Source: Candidatus Melainabacteria bacterium (GTDB lineage Bacteria; Cyanobacteriota; Vampirovibrionia; Obscuribacterales; Obscuribacteraceae). Taken from it: a DNA stretch of 64,000 nt. This document shows, one piece after another, positions 7,568 through 16,020 of the stretch. The notes beneath the pieces were generated by a model. The model was not told where the DNA came from. It saw only the letters and a program-made list of their open reading frames with translations, and did no database searches. Where the stretch lies: positions 558,001 to 622,000 of the forward strand of contig JADJWK010000004.1 of the NCBI GenBank assembly GCA_016716405.1, in the 5' to 3' direction. Positions within the stretch are counted from its first letter, which is position 1. Each line of letters opens with the position of its first letter. Made by a program: the position numbers and the translations under genes.

Positions 7568-7940
7568 TGGCAAAAGTGCTCGAATAGAAGCCGAACGGAC
7601 CGGTCAGAAACCGGTCCGGCCGACTTTGCGCTCATTTGGTCGGGTCAAGCGCGCAAAGCTCTTTACCTTTTGTCAGGAAGCGGAGTCCTTGCCGCCAGGA
7701 CCACCGGGACCGAAGCCCGGCGGGGGATCTCTGGAGCGACTGGCCGAAACGCCGAAAAGACCTGGAATCGATGTTACGGCGAGCATAGACGAAGCCCGGG
7801 ACACAGACCGGCACACAGACCAGCACATAAATTCGACACGCGATGGATATACCGGCAGTCAAAAGGGAGCCAATTCATATAGCCTGGATTCAAATGCGAT
7901 ATACCAGCGGGTGAGATTCTCTAACCTGATTGAAAGAGCG
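7568..7940. other. Gene-free stretch with two hairpins
   Basis: Lies between the prmA and retron promoters. There is a nine-base-pair hairpin at 7596-7618 (CGGACCGGT, loop CAGAA) and an eight-base-pair one at 7624-7658 (CTTTGCGC with GCGCAAAG). Neither is followed by a clear U-tract. Short open frames here lack ribosome sites and protein-like composition, so I annotate no gene. Confidence 0.4.
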
Positions 7941-7969
7941 TTGACTTTGGCCCGCGTCTGCACTTTAAT
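7941..7969 (+). promoter_or_regulatory. Promoter of the retron noncoding RNA
   Basis: TTGACT at 7941-7946, a 17-base spacer, and TTTAAT at 7964-7969. The predicted start, seven bases further on, is 7976, exactly the first base of the a1-like arm of the noncoding RNA. Confidence 0.7.
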
Positions 7970-7975
7970 TGATTG

Positions 7976-8172
7976 AATCGCCGGGGAGGGCGAGCTTCTT
8001 CTGGACCGCTTCGCGGTTCTGATTGATGTATCGTCAACCCACTTTTCATATCATGCAACGAGTGCGCAATCGCCTTCGATCCGCGCGCGTCTCTTCGGCG
8101 CCTGGCATCTCGGATTCGGAAATGTCGATTAGGTTCGGCATAGCAGAGAGGCTCGTCCTTCTCCTGGTGATT
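7976..8172 (+). ncRNA. Retron noncoding RNA (msr-msd) candidate
   Basis: The two ends are complementary. Bases 7976-7995 pair along all 20 positions with 8151-8172, with three G-U pairs and single bulged T at 8156 and 8165. This matches the a1/a2 stem that brackets every retron noncoding RNA and sits directly before the reverse transcriptase start. The 5' arm ends in GAGC, where the G at 7994 could be the branching guanosine. Inside are a GGACCGC-ttc-GCGGTTC hairpin (8003-8019, msr-like) and a longer interrupted hairpin near 8058-8093, a candidate for the msd template. Length is about 197 bases. The msr/msd boundary is not resolved. Confidence 0.75.
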
Positions 8173-8175
8173 AAA

Positions 8176-9093
8176 ATGATCGAGACTTCAAGAAGCATAA
8201 AAATGGACAACCTCCTCGAGACCCTCGAGATCTCGGAGCTGGAGCTCAAGCGCTATGCGCTCAGAGCGGAGAAAAACTATCACGAGCTGCACCGCCTCAA
8301 GAAATCGGGCAAGACCCGAAGAGTGGTGGCACCGTCGGCGGAGCTGAAGGGGCTGCAGAGAAAAATCTCCAGGCGCATTCTACGCCACCATGACCTGCAA
8401 GATTCCTGTACGGGCTACCGCCCGGGTCATTCCATCGTAACCAACGCGCGCCCCCACACGGGCAAGCGCTTCGTGCTCAATATCGATTTAAAGGACTTCT
8501 TCCCGTCTATCTCTTTCAACAGGGTCGTCGGGCTGTACCAGAACCTTGGTATGGACAGGAATGCAGCCCGGCTTCTGGCCCGCGCCACCACCTATAAAGG
8601 CGCTCTCCCCCAGGGAGCACCGACTTCCCCGGATATCGCCAACCTCGTCTGCCGCACTCTGGACAAGCGGCTGGAGGGCTTCTGCAAAATCAGGCAATGG
8701 TCTTACACGCGCTACTGCGATGATATCACCATATCCGGTGACACCTGCACAGACGGCGCCATGGATACCTTGCGCACGATCATCGAGTCCGAAGGCTTTC
8801 GCATCAACGAAGACAAGACCAGGATGCGCATGAGCCACCAGAGGCAGACCGTCACCGGCGTGGTCGACAACGAGCGGCCCAATCTCGAAATAAGCGAGCG
8901 CCGCAAGCTCCGGACAATCTGCCATCAGCTCCGCTGGAACCCGGAAAGCTTCGAAGGGCTCGGCAAAAAGCTGATGGGCAGCCTCAGCTTCGCCAACATG
9001 ATCGGCGGGCTCCTGAGAAAATCCGAGTTCCAGAGCGCCTGGCGCCTTCTCAAAAAGAAGCACCATGAGGCCAGACACGCGAGCACGACCTGA
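8176..9093 (+). CDS. Retron-type reverse transcriptase
   Basis: A 305-residue protein from the ATG at 8176, four bases after the noncoding RNA; the ATG at 8203 is an alternative. Both retron-diagnostic motifs are present: NAxxH at residues 90-94 (NARPH) and VTG at 226-228 (VTGVVDNERPNL). The palm carries the catalytic Asp of NIDLKDFFPS (near 104), PQGAPTSPDIAN (145-156) and the YCDD box (180-183), followed by GFRINEDKT. The protein copies part of its own noncoding RNA into branched msDNA. Length is normal for a retron enzyme with no fused effector domain. The next gene, 62 bases on, is a lipoprotein. Confidence 0.9.
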   Translation: MIETSRSIKMDNLLETLEISELELKRYALRAEKNYHELHRLKKSGKTRRVVAPSAELKGLQRKISRRILRHHDLQDSCTGYRPGHSIVTNARPHTGKRFVLNIDLKDFFPSISFNRVVGLYQNLGMDRNAARLLARATTYKGALPQGAPTSPDIANLVCRTLDKRLEGFCKIRQWSYTRYCDDITISGDTCTDGAMDTLRTIIESEGFRINEDKTRMRMSHQRQTVTGVVDNERPNLEISERRKLRTICHQLRWNPESFEGLGKKLMGSLSFANMIGGLLRKSEFQSAWRLLKKKHHEARHASTT

Positions 9094-9154
9094 CCCGCCT
9101 GCTGACATGCAATTCCAGCTCCTGTAGAATGCTCCTTTCTACCGAAGGAATCCC

Positions 9155-10261
9155 GTGACAGGCATCGCTTCACCAGGACTCATTCTCAGGGCAGCCACAG
9201 TTCGATTGCTCTGCCTGCTTGCTCTGGCCGGCTGCTCGGCAGGAGAGAAGCCGGCACAGACAAACTGGAAAGACGAGCTTCGCAGTGCCAAAGTAGCAGC
9301 TTTCTCAGACAACCTGGAGGATGCGGAGCAGGGATTCGAGAGGGTTCTTGCAGCAATATCGAAAGAAGGCAAAAAGGACAACGCTGCCACAGTCGATGTC
9401 AAAGCCAGGCTCGCCCTGGTTTACTCCAGGCAGGGTCGGCTCGAGGAAGCCGCTCCGCTCATAAAGGATGTCATCGCCTTCGTCAAGAAAGGAGCTCTGG
9501 ACGAGGAGCACTCGGAGGTCCTGGTCCTCATCGACGACATCTCCGAAAGTATCATGCAGGGGCCCGGCAGAGAGAAGGCGAAAATCGAGGATCTGCTTAC
9601 CGCCCTGGCCCTCCAGGAGATGAGCCAGAAAGTCAACCGGGGCAGACTGGTAACGACCCTCGACACCATCGCCAGGGCTTATGTCGAGCTGGGCGAGCCG
9701 GAGCAAGCCCGCCCCTACTGGGAGCGGGCCCTGGCCATCGTCGAGGACAGGTCGGCAGGCAATTTCACCAACAATGTCGTACAGATGCTGAGACTCTACA
9801 CCGTCCTCGAGAGAAATGGCTGTCCCGATGACGCCCGGGCGATCTATGACCGGGTCATGAAGCTCTACGACAACAACTGGCATGGACTGAAAGAGGCGAT
9901 TGTTCTCGATCGGCTCGGCAAAGCTTATCTCGAGGAGGGGCTTTACGAGAAAGCACTGGTCACCCTGAACAAGTCCCTGGAGTTTCAAAAAATGCGAAAG
10001 CACAGGGACACGGTAACCAACTCGCGCACCCTTGCGATGGTGGCACGCTGCAAGGAGGCCCTGGGCGACCCGGCAGAGGCGGAGCGCCTGCTCAAAGAAG
10101 CGATCGAGATGCAAGAGACTGAACCCGGCTCGAATAACAAGTTTCTCTATGAGCGTATGAACGAATATGTATCGTTTCTCAAAAGACAGCAACGCAATGA
10201 AGAGGCAGCTCGATGGCAAGATAAAGCCCAGGAATGCATCCGCTCTTTCATTCCGGAATGA
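9155..10261 (+). CDS. TPR-repeat lipoprotein
   Basis: A 368-residue protein from a GTG start preceded by GAAGGA. It has a signal peptide with lipobox LALAGC (Cys near residue 24), so it is lipid-anchored. The rest is helical tetratricopeptide-like repeats (ARLALVYSRQGRLEEAAPLI, then AYVELGEPEQARPYWERALAI and LGKAYLEEGLYEKALVTLN). Such repeats scaffold protein-protein contacts, and the partner is unknown. It follows the reverse transcriptase by 62 bases on the same strand. It could be read through from there, but nothing links it functionally. Confidence 0.8.
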   Translation: MTGIASPGLILRAATVRLLCLLALAGCSAGEKPAQTNWKDELRSAKVAAFSDNLEDAEQGFERVLAAISKEGKKDNAATVDVKARLALVYSRQGRLEEAAPLIKDVIAFVKKGALDEEHSEVLVLIDDISESIMQGPGREKAKIEDLLTALALQEMSQKVNRGRLVTTLDTIARAYVELGEPEQARPYWERALAIVEDRSAGNFTNNVVQMLRLYTVLERNGCPDDARAIYDRVMKLYDNNWHGLKEAIVLDRLGKAYLEEGLYEKALVTLNKSLEFQKMRKHRDTVTNSRTLAMVARCKEALGDPAEAERLLKEAIEMQETEPGSNNKFLYERMNEYVSFLKRQQRNEEAARWQDKAQECIRSFIPE

Positions 10262-10291
10262 AACCCGAGAGATAAATTGTGCCACCATCCA

Positions 10292-10319
10292 TTGACAACA
10301 TTTCCATCCTTGATAGAAT
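10292..10319 (+). promoter_or_regulatory. Promoter of the 10543 gene leader
   Basis: TTGACA at 10292-10297, a 16-base spacer, and TAGAAT at 10314-10319. The predicted start is near 10326, giving a leader of about 217 bases before the next gene. Confidence 0.65.
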
Positions 10320-10325
10320 CGAAAT

Positions 10326-10542
10326 TGTATTTCCATTTTCTCCAGAGGTAGCAGTCATGTTCCCGTGTCACACCAGTAATAGAGGCGATTACCGGCTTTA
10401 GAAGCCGACTTCCTGGTGTACGAACAGATTGTTATCGATCATCTCGAAGCTCGGCTCAAGCTGAAGCGGTAATCCTGCTTTTCAGAATATCCCAGCCACT
10501 TTCAGTGGTGCGCCTCAGCGCGCCCTGAGAATCTAGAAACAG
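10326..10542 (+). ncRNA. Structured 5' leader of unknown class
   Basis: Contains an imperfect long hairpin, ACACCAG (10370-10376) with CTGGTGT (10413-10419), enclosing CGGCTT-tag-AAGCCG. Later come CCACT-ttc-AGTGG and CTCAG-cgcgcc-CTGAG hairpins close to the ribosome site. I cannot match it to a known riboswitch, and I see no clear terminator. It may control the following gene. Confidence 0.35.
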
Positions 10543-11355
10543 GTGAAACATATGTATCCATACATAGAAAAGAAATTCGGCAAGATCGGTGCAAGAGTCC
10601 AGTTCGTCGCCGATACATCGAGACGAGCCAACACTCGAACATCGCCTGTAAGCCTCGACATCGCTACTGTAGAGGGTGAAGAGCGCTTTGTCATCAGTGT
10701 TCGCGAAGCGGACAGACAGAACCTCGACCTCACTGTCCTGGAAGTGCGCCCGGAAGACCGCCACCTGGTCCTTCTGGCTCGCAACCTCGACGAAAACGGA
10801 CGAGCCCTGACAAAGGAGCACTTCCTCTGTGGTCACGACGAGCGTCACCTATTCGTGGCAGCCGTCCAGCCGGTATCGACAGTGGCAGCAGCCAAGGCAT
10901 CGCTGAAGCCTCCTGAGGTTCGTCTGAGAGACGTCAATCTCAAGAAGAAGATGCGTAACCGTCGCAAAAACAAGAGCTTCGTCCGCCAGGGCGAGTGGTT
11001 CTTCATTCCGGCAACGGTGAGCCCGCCTCCGGCGCTCATCAACAAGAATGAGCCCCTGAGACGCGGCCGCGGCAGCAAAGCTCATATTGCGCAGTTCGCC
11101 TACCGCTCGGGCGGCGAGACAGTGCAGGTTTGCAACCAGTATCCGAATGGTCTCACTCACAGGGAATACAAGGCTCTTATCGAAGCCAATCCCAGAGCCA
11201 GGAACTACAACTGGAGAACCATGCAGCGCAATGCCTCTGTCTATGTCAGAGGCACGGTAAGACATCCGGATCACGCCACCATAGTGCTCGATACATGGCA
11301 CCGTGTGGTGATGAATCGGGAGCGTCAGACCGAAACGGTGGCGTTCCTTGACTGA
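10543..11355 (+). CDS. Conserved-looking hypothetical protein
   Basis: A 270-residue soluble, basic protein preceded by CAGGTG. The first half contains FLCGHDERHLFVAAV (near residues 95-110), a Cys/His-rich signature. A basic stretch (KKKMRNRRKNKSFVRQGEWFF) and a compact C-terminal half with several aromatic residues follow. The orderly composition suggests a real family, but I do not know its function. It is expressed from its own strong promoter with a structured leader. It is not membrane-bound or secreted. Confidence 0.65.
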   Translation: MKHMYPYIEKKFGKIGARVQFVADTSRRANTRTSPVSLDIATVEGEERFVISVREADRQNLDLTVLEVRPEDRHLVLLARNLDENGRALTKEHFLCGHDERHLFVAAVQPVSTVAAAKASLKPPEVRLRDVNLKKKMRNRRKNKSFVRQGEWFFIPATVSPPPALINKNEPLRRGRGSKAHIAQFAYRSGGETVQVCNQYPNGLTHREYKALIEANPRARNYNWRTMQRNASVYVRGTVRHPDHATIVLDTWHRVVMNRERQTETVAFLD

Positions 11356-11479
11356 CTCAAGGAGACCGACTCTAAGAGATCCGTGCCACCACGAACGATG
11401 CAACAGGAAGCCGGCAGATATGGCGGGATCTTCGATCCCGCTGTATCTGTGCTTGATAATGCGGGTATAGTTACCAGTA

Positions 11480-12799
11480 ATGCTCGAATGGCTCACAAGA
11501 TTGTTTGAAAGACGCGCCCTCAGACCCGCGAATCCGGCGCTCAACGATGCCGCCCGGGCATGGCTCCAGAGACTGACGTGCCAGGAGAATACAAGGCGTG
11601 CCGAGAAGCTCCTGGAGGAGCTCTATATCCTTGCCGAGACGCCACCTCCCGAGCGAATCATCTGGACCGGCTCGCCACTCTCGGCAATCTTGCTCATCGA
11701 GCTCATCAAAAGCCTCTCGATCAAACGAGACCAGCTCGGGCCGGAAGTTCTCAGGCAGTGCCCCAGACACATTCGTGACCTTACTCTCGATATCCTCCTC
11801 AAAGAGATCAGCCATACAGCCTGGCAGCTAATGCTCCAGCAAGAGTCATACTGTCTCACCGAGAGAGGCTTCACTCACGGCGTCGGGGAAAGCTACGACA
11901 ATGTCTACGCCCAGTGCCTCGAGCCGCTCAATCCGGGCCCGGCAGGCAGCGACGACGACCTGAACAGGATCAGGACCTCCCTGCAATCACGATTCCGGAC
12001 CAAGCCCCTGGAGCATATAGGCACCGCAGTCACCGGTGGTCTGGCCAGAAGGTCACAGAAGTTCGCGCGCCTGGCCTCGGCTCCGGAGCTGGCGGTGGTG
12101 ACGATGGTCGTCATGTGGATCACAAACAGCGTCTCCAATGTCATAGACCCGGCCTGGCGCTCGCGCTATCTCAGGGACGGGACCGAGCTGCTCGGCACCT
12201 TCTGCGCCCATGCCTGCTATGCGGACTATTGCAGAGCCAACAGGATCGATCTAGGCGAGGAAGCCCGGGTCTTCGAAGGCCTTCTAGATGACCTGCACTA
12301 TGTCTGGACTTTTCCAGAGGTCGTGGTTGCTTCCCGGAAGCCCGAGCTTCTCGCTTTCGACGAAGAAGGCCGCCTCCACAACGAGAGTGGTCCCAGCCTC
12401 GTCTATCCGGACGGGTGGCAGCTCTACGCCTGGCATGGCGTGATTGTCCCCGACTTTGTAGTGACCAGCCCGCAGACCATCACAGTGGATTTCATCGATA
12501 CTACCGACAATGCCGAGTTGCGGCGGGTGCTCATCGATCGCTACGGACAGGTCCGCTATCTCCAGGACTCCGGTGCCGAGAAGATCCATGAGGACGATTA
12601 CGGAATCCTCTATCGAAAAACCATGGAAGACGACGAGGACCTGGTCATGGTAAAAGTGATCAACTCCACCCCGGAGCCCGACGGCACCTTCAAAGAATAC
12701 TTTCTGCGCGTGCCTCCCCATATGACCACCGCTCGCGAAGCGGTGGCCTGGACCTTCGGGGAAAGCGGATTCAGCTACGATCCCCTCGAGCAGAGCTGA
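11480..12799 (+). CDS. DUF6745-like protein
   Basis: A 439-residue soluble protein. The C-terminal half has the signature GRLHNESGPSLVYPDGWQLY and AWHGVIVP (about residues 299-328), which I associate with DUF6745. The N-terminal half is mostly helical, with no known catalytic motif. DUF6745 proteins occur in cyanobacteria and actinobacteria, and their function is undetermined. It starts 124 bases after the previous gene on the same strand. The family call rests on recognition of the motif only. Confidence 0.65.
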   Translation: MLEWLTRLFERRALRPANPALNDAARAWLQRLTCQENTRRAEKLLEELYILAETPPPERIIWTGSPLSAILLIELIKSLSIKRDQLGPEVLRQCPRHIRDLTLDILLKEISHTAWQLMLQQESYCLTERGFTHGVGESYDNVYAQCLEPLNPGPAGSDDDLNRIRTSLQSRFRTKPLEHIGTAVTGGLARRSQKFARLASAPELAVVTMVVMWITNSVSNVIDPAWRSRYLRDGTELLGTFCAHACYADYCRANRIDLGEEARVFEGLLDDLHYVWTFPEVVVASRKPELLAFDEEGRLHNESGPSLVYPDGWQLYAWHGVIVPDFVVTSPQTITVDFIDTTDNAELRRVLIDRYGQVRYLQDSGAEKIHEDDYGILYRKTMEDDEDLVMVKVINSTPEPDGTFKEYFLRVPPHMTTAREAVAWTFGESGFSYDPLEQS

Positions 12800-12820
12800 G
12801 CTGGCATTTGCAGAGATGAA

Positions 12821-13111
12821 TCAATAGTCGTCGAGAAAGCTACCCACCCAGGCGGCGGTACTCGATAGCACATGCTGCGCCGACCAGCCCTGGTAACCGC
12901 CATAAAAGCAATAAAAGCCCAGAGCAATCAGAGCGATGCCGGCGCCCACACCGATATTGGCCATGGAGAACCAGCTGTTGTAGCTCGGATCATAGGCGCT
13001 GGACTCGTCATCGGGCGAATTGTGCCATGCCCATTTAGCCAGCTCGAAACCGCCCACCAGGGCAGCAACCCCGATGACATACAGCCCGTATTTGACGAAT
13101 AGCGCTTCCAA
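12821..13111 (-). CDS. Small two-helix membrane protein
   Basis: 96 residues with two hydrophobic segments (about 9-27 and 50-71) separated by an acidic, Ser/Tyr-rich loop (SPDDESSAYDPSYNSW). There is no known motif. It lies between the DUF6745-like gene and tRNA-Leu. Function unknown. Confidence 0.55.
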   Translation of the reverse strand: MEALFVKYGLYVIGVAALVGGFELAKWAWHNSPDDESSAYDPSYNSWFSMANIGVGAGIALIALGFYCFYGGYQGWSAQHVLSSTAAWVGSFLDDY

Positions 13112-13179
13112 CCGAACAGCTCCCGACTTTCTGGAATCTATTTACCCGGTAAGCCCGCTCATCAAAAATTCAAAAAAAA

Positions 13180-13265
13180 TGCCGAAGGTCGGATTCGAAC
13201 CGACACGAGGTTTGAGCCTCGGCTGATTTTGAGTCAGCTGCGTCTGCCAGTTTCGCCACTTCGGC
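13180..13265 (-). tRNA. tRNA-Leu (anticodon CAA)
   Basis: On the minus strand the acceptor stem is GCCGAAG/CTTCGGC. The D-arm reads GGCGAAACTGGCAGACGC. The anticodon stem GCTGA/TCAGC encloses the loop CTCAAAA with CAA at positions 34-36. A long variable arm (GAGG/CCTC) marks a class II tRNA, and the T-arm is GTCGG-TTCGAAT-CCGAC. Length is 86 bases with no encoded CCA. Confidence 0.97.
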
Positions 13266-13344
13266 AAGTGAGGTCAATTCTACAACATGCTCCGAATAAG
13301 CATATACTTTCAACAGCCCACGTGCACAATTATGAATCTCCCGC

Positions 13345-14085
13345 ATGACATCATCGAGACCAAAACGCCCCACCCGCAAGAAAACCTACAGCTCCAGGCG
13401 TGTCCGCTGTATCGTCACGGGCTTCGACGCCTTCGGCGAAGATATCGAGAACCCGACCCAGCTCCTTGCCGAGGGCTTTCCTGAAAGCCTTTCCCTGGGT
13501 AAACACGGACAGGTGAAAGTAGAACGAGCGGTTTTCGAGACCTGCTGCCTGAGATCCGTGGCCGGTCTCGACGAGATCCTCGCCAGAAGCAAAGGCGAGC
13601 GCCTGGCGCTTCTGATGACCGGTCTGGCTGCGGTGAGGACGAAGATCTGCCTGGAGTTCGTGGCGCTCAATCTGCGTGACTACAGGATCAAAGACAATGC
13701 CGGTCACAGGCACGGCCGCGAGATCCTGTTCGAAGGCGAGCCCAACGCCATCTTCAACAATCTCCCCCTGGAGAGACTTCAGAAAGACCTGACCAGAAGG
13801 GGCTATCCATGCGAGGTCTCGTATCATGCAGGCACTTTCGTATGCAACGAGATCTATTATCACGCCCTGCGTCTTGCCGGAGGCGACTCCAGCCTGAAAG
13901 CGGTTCTCTTCGTCCATCTGCCCCTGCCGGAGAAGCTCGCCGAGTCCATCAAGAGCAAAGACAATCCGCAAAGGCAAAAGATTCTGGCCCGTCATAATCT
14001 GCGCAGCAAAAAGAGCCGCCTAGCTTGCATGAGCGAGGCCCTGGCCGCCATCGCCCGCTTCCTGGCCATGGAAGCAGGGAAATAA
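13345..14085 (+). CDS. Pyroglutamyl-peptidase I (C15) family protein
   Basis: 246 residues. The family landmarks appear in order: VTGFDAFGEDIENPT (about 24-38), the catalytic Glu in CLEFVALNLRDYRIKDNAG (about 101-119), the catalytic Cys in HAGTFVCNEIYYHAL (about 161-175) and the His in LFVHLPLPEKL (about 192). The enzyme removes N-terminal pyroglutamate from peptides in the cytoplasm. A basic N-terminal extension of some 20 residues (RPKRPTRKKTYSSRR) is unusual. The triad looks complete, so activity is likely. It follows tRNA-Leu, divergently. Confidence 0.85.
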   Translation: MTSSRPKRPTRKKTYSSRRVRCIVTGFDAFGEDIENPTQLLAEGFPESLSLGKHGQVKVERAVFETCCLRSVAGLDEILARSKGERLALLMTGLAAVRTKICLEFVALNLRDYRIKDNAGHRHGREILFEGEPNAIFNNLPLERLQKDLTRRGYPCEVSYHAGTFVCNEIYYHALRLAGGDSSLKAVLFVHLPLPEKLAESIKSKDNPQRQKILARHNLRSKKSRLACMSEALAAIARFLAMEAGK

Positions 14086-14123
14086 CACGGTATTGCAGGC
14101 AGTGCCTTATCTCCAGGTATCTT

Positions 14124-14348
14124 TCAGATAGCCGGGGGCGTCGTGCACCAATCGCTTTTCTTGCCGGTACAAGAATGGCAGGCGTTTGCCTTTCTGTCAT
14201 AGTGCTCGGAGCAGACGGGGTGCCCGCACTTCTTGCAGCGGCATGTGGAGCCGGTCAGATCAGGAAACCCTGGAGCAAGCTCATTGAGGAGCTTACCGCA
14301 GACGGCACAGGTGAACTTGAGCGGCACATGGTCTGTGATTGAGAACAT
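14124..14348 (-). CDS. Small Cys-rich zinc-binding protein
   Basis: 74 residues with a strong GGAGGTGAT ribosome site before the ATG. It has CAVCG, CRCKKCG, a single Cys in HPVCSEH and CHSC, eight or so Cys/His arranged as two zinc knuckles reminiscent of treble-clef or FYVE-like fingers. No other domain. It is probably a protein- or nucleic-acid-binding zinc module of unknown role. Divergent from glpK. Confidence 0.65.
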   Translation of the reverse strand: MFSITDHVPLKFTCAVCGKLLNELAPGFPDLTGSTCRCKKCGHPVCSEHYDRKANACHSCTGKKSDWCTTPPAI

Positions 14349-14430
14349 CGAATATCACCTCCATGCGCATCATTAGACATACAGTACAATTATACCCCTC
14401 CGATTTGTCACGCTTTCTGGACTCAACGAA

Positions 14431-15936
14431 ATGAAAAACTACCTCCTCAGCATCGATCAGGGAACCACAAGCTGCCGGGCGATTGTCTTCAATCTCGAAG
14501 GCCAGGTCATCGCCACCGGTCAGAAAGAGTTCGCCCAGCACTTTCCCAAACCGGGCTGGGTAGAGCACGATGCAAAGGAGATTCTGAGAACCCAGATCGA
14601 ATGTATCAAAGAAGCCGTAGCCGGTGCCGCCGACGGCCAGATCAAAGCCGTGGGAATCACCAACCAGAGAGAGACCACAGTGGTCTGGGACAGAAACACC
14701 CTGGAGCCGGTGGGCAACGCTATCGTCTGGCAATGCCGCCGCACCGCCGAGCTCTCCGAGTCTCTGCGCAAAGAGCCTCGGTTTCGCGAGCGCACCGGGC
14801 TAGTGCCGGACGCTTATTTCTCAGGGCCCAAAGTCAAGTGGATTCTCGATAACGTCCCCGGAGCCCGCAAGCGAGCCGAAGCCGGCGAGCTTGCCTTCGG
14901 GACCATCGACAGCTGGTTGATCGCCAATCTCACCGGCTCCCGCAACCACCTGACCGAGCCCAGCAATGCCAGCCGGACCTTGCTTTTCAACGTCCGCAAC
15001 CTGGACTGGGACGACGAGCTTCTCGAGCGCCTGGAGATTCCGCGCTCGATGATGCCGGAGGTGGTCCCCAGCAATGCCGATTTCGGCACCACCGACAGAG
15101 AAATAGTCGGCTTCGAGGCCCCTGTGCTTGCCAACCTGGGAGACCAGCAAGCGGCTCTTTTCGGTCAGGCCTGCTTCCAGCAGGGCATGGCCAAATGCAC
15201 TTATGGCACCGGCTCTTTTCTCCTGGCTAATATAGGCGGGGAGTTCAAGCTCGCCGAGGGTCTTCTCACCACCATCGCCTGGCAACTCAAAGGCGAAAAG
15301 CCTGTATACGCCTTCGAAGGCGCCACTTTCATCGCCGGCGCCGCCGTGCAGTGGCTGCGGGACGGGCTGGGAATCATCGAATCGAGCGATGAGACCGAAG
15401 CCATGGCTGCCAGCCTGGAGAGCAATGAAGGAGTCTATTTCGTTCCCGCCCTGGTCGGTCTCGGCTCTCCCTGGTGGGATTCGGATGTGCGCGGAACAAT
15501 CGTCGGGCTCACCCGGGGGACCAATCGCAAACATTTGGTGAGAGCGGCCCTGGAGAGCATGACCTATCAGGTCAAAGACGTAGCCCGGACCATGAAAGAC
15601 AACGGCATAGACCTTTCGCAGCTCCGTGTCGACGGAGGCGCCACCCGCAACGCATTTCTCCTGCAGTTCCAGGCCGATATCCTGGAAGTCCGGGTCCAGC
15701 GCGCTTCCCAGCTCGAATCCACAGCCTGGGGCGTGGCGGCTCTTGCCGGGATCGAGGCCGGATTGATAGACAATCTCGAGAGTCTTGCCGGAAGCTGGAA
15801 ATGCGACCTGGAGCTGGTTCCGGAATGCAACCGCTCCCTTGACTACGCCGGCTGGTTGAAGGCGCTTGCCGGGAGCTTCGCTGCCGCCGGCAAAGAGCTG
15901 CCGTTTCAGTGCGAGCTATTGAGTGCCAGTTATTGA
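14431..15936 (+). CDS. glpK: Glycerol kinase
   Basis: 501 residues, the standard length. It opens with LLSIDQGTTSCRAIVF (the FGGY ATP-binding motif), followed by GWVEHDAKEI, TNQRETTVVWD and WQCRRTA (glycerol-binding Arg). Later come DSWLIANLTG, KCTYGTGSFLLANIG and VDGGATRNAFLLQFQADIL (the second FGGY signature). The cytoplasmic enzyme converts glycerol and ATP to sn-glycerol-3-phosphate. No glpF or glpD gene adjoins it. The next gene is an unrelated secreted protein 84 bases on. Confidence 0.97.
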   Translation: MKNYLLSIDQGTTSCRAIVFNLEGQVIATGQKEFAQHFPKPGWVEHDAKEILRTQIECIKEAVAGAADGQIKAVGITNQRETTVVWDRNTLEPVGNAIVWQCRRTAELSESLRKEPRFRERTGLVPDAYFSGPKVKWILDNVPGARKRAEAGELAFGTIDSWLIANLTGSRNHLTEPSNASRTLLFNVRNLDWDDELLERLEIPRSMMPEVVPSNADFGTTDREIVGFEAPVLANLGDQQAALFGQACFQQGMAKCTYGTGSFLLANIGGEFKLAEGLLTTIAWQLKGEKPVYAFEGATFIAGAAVQWLRDGLGIIESSDETEAMAASLESNEGVYFVPALVGLGSPWWDSDVRGTIVGLTRGTNRKHLVRAALESMTYQVKDVARTMKDNGIDLSQLRVDGGATRNAFLLQFQADILEVRVQRASQLESTAWGVAALAGIEAGLIDNLESLAGSWKCDLELVPECNRSLDYAGWLKALAGSFAAAGKELPFQCELLSASY

Positions 15937-16020
15937 GCGGGGTAATTTAACCCGGCTAAGCAAAAGCCCGCCGTCCTGTGGTAAAACAGGCTTTCATCTT
16001 TCCATCGCGAGGTCATTCCG

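Noticed and set aside
7632..7976. Short frames on both strands between prmA and the retron
   Set aside because: No ribosome sites, low protein character, and hairpins occupy part of the region.
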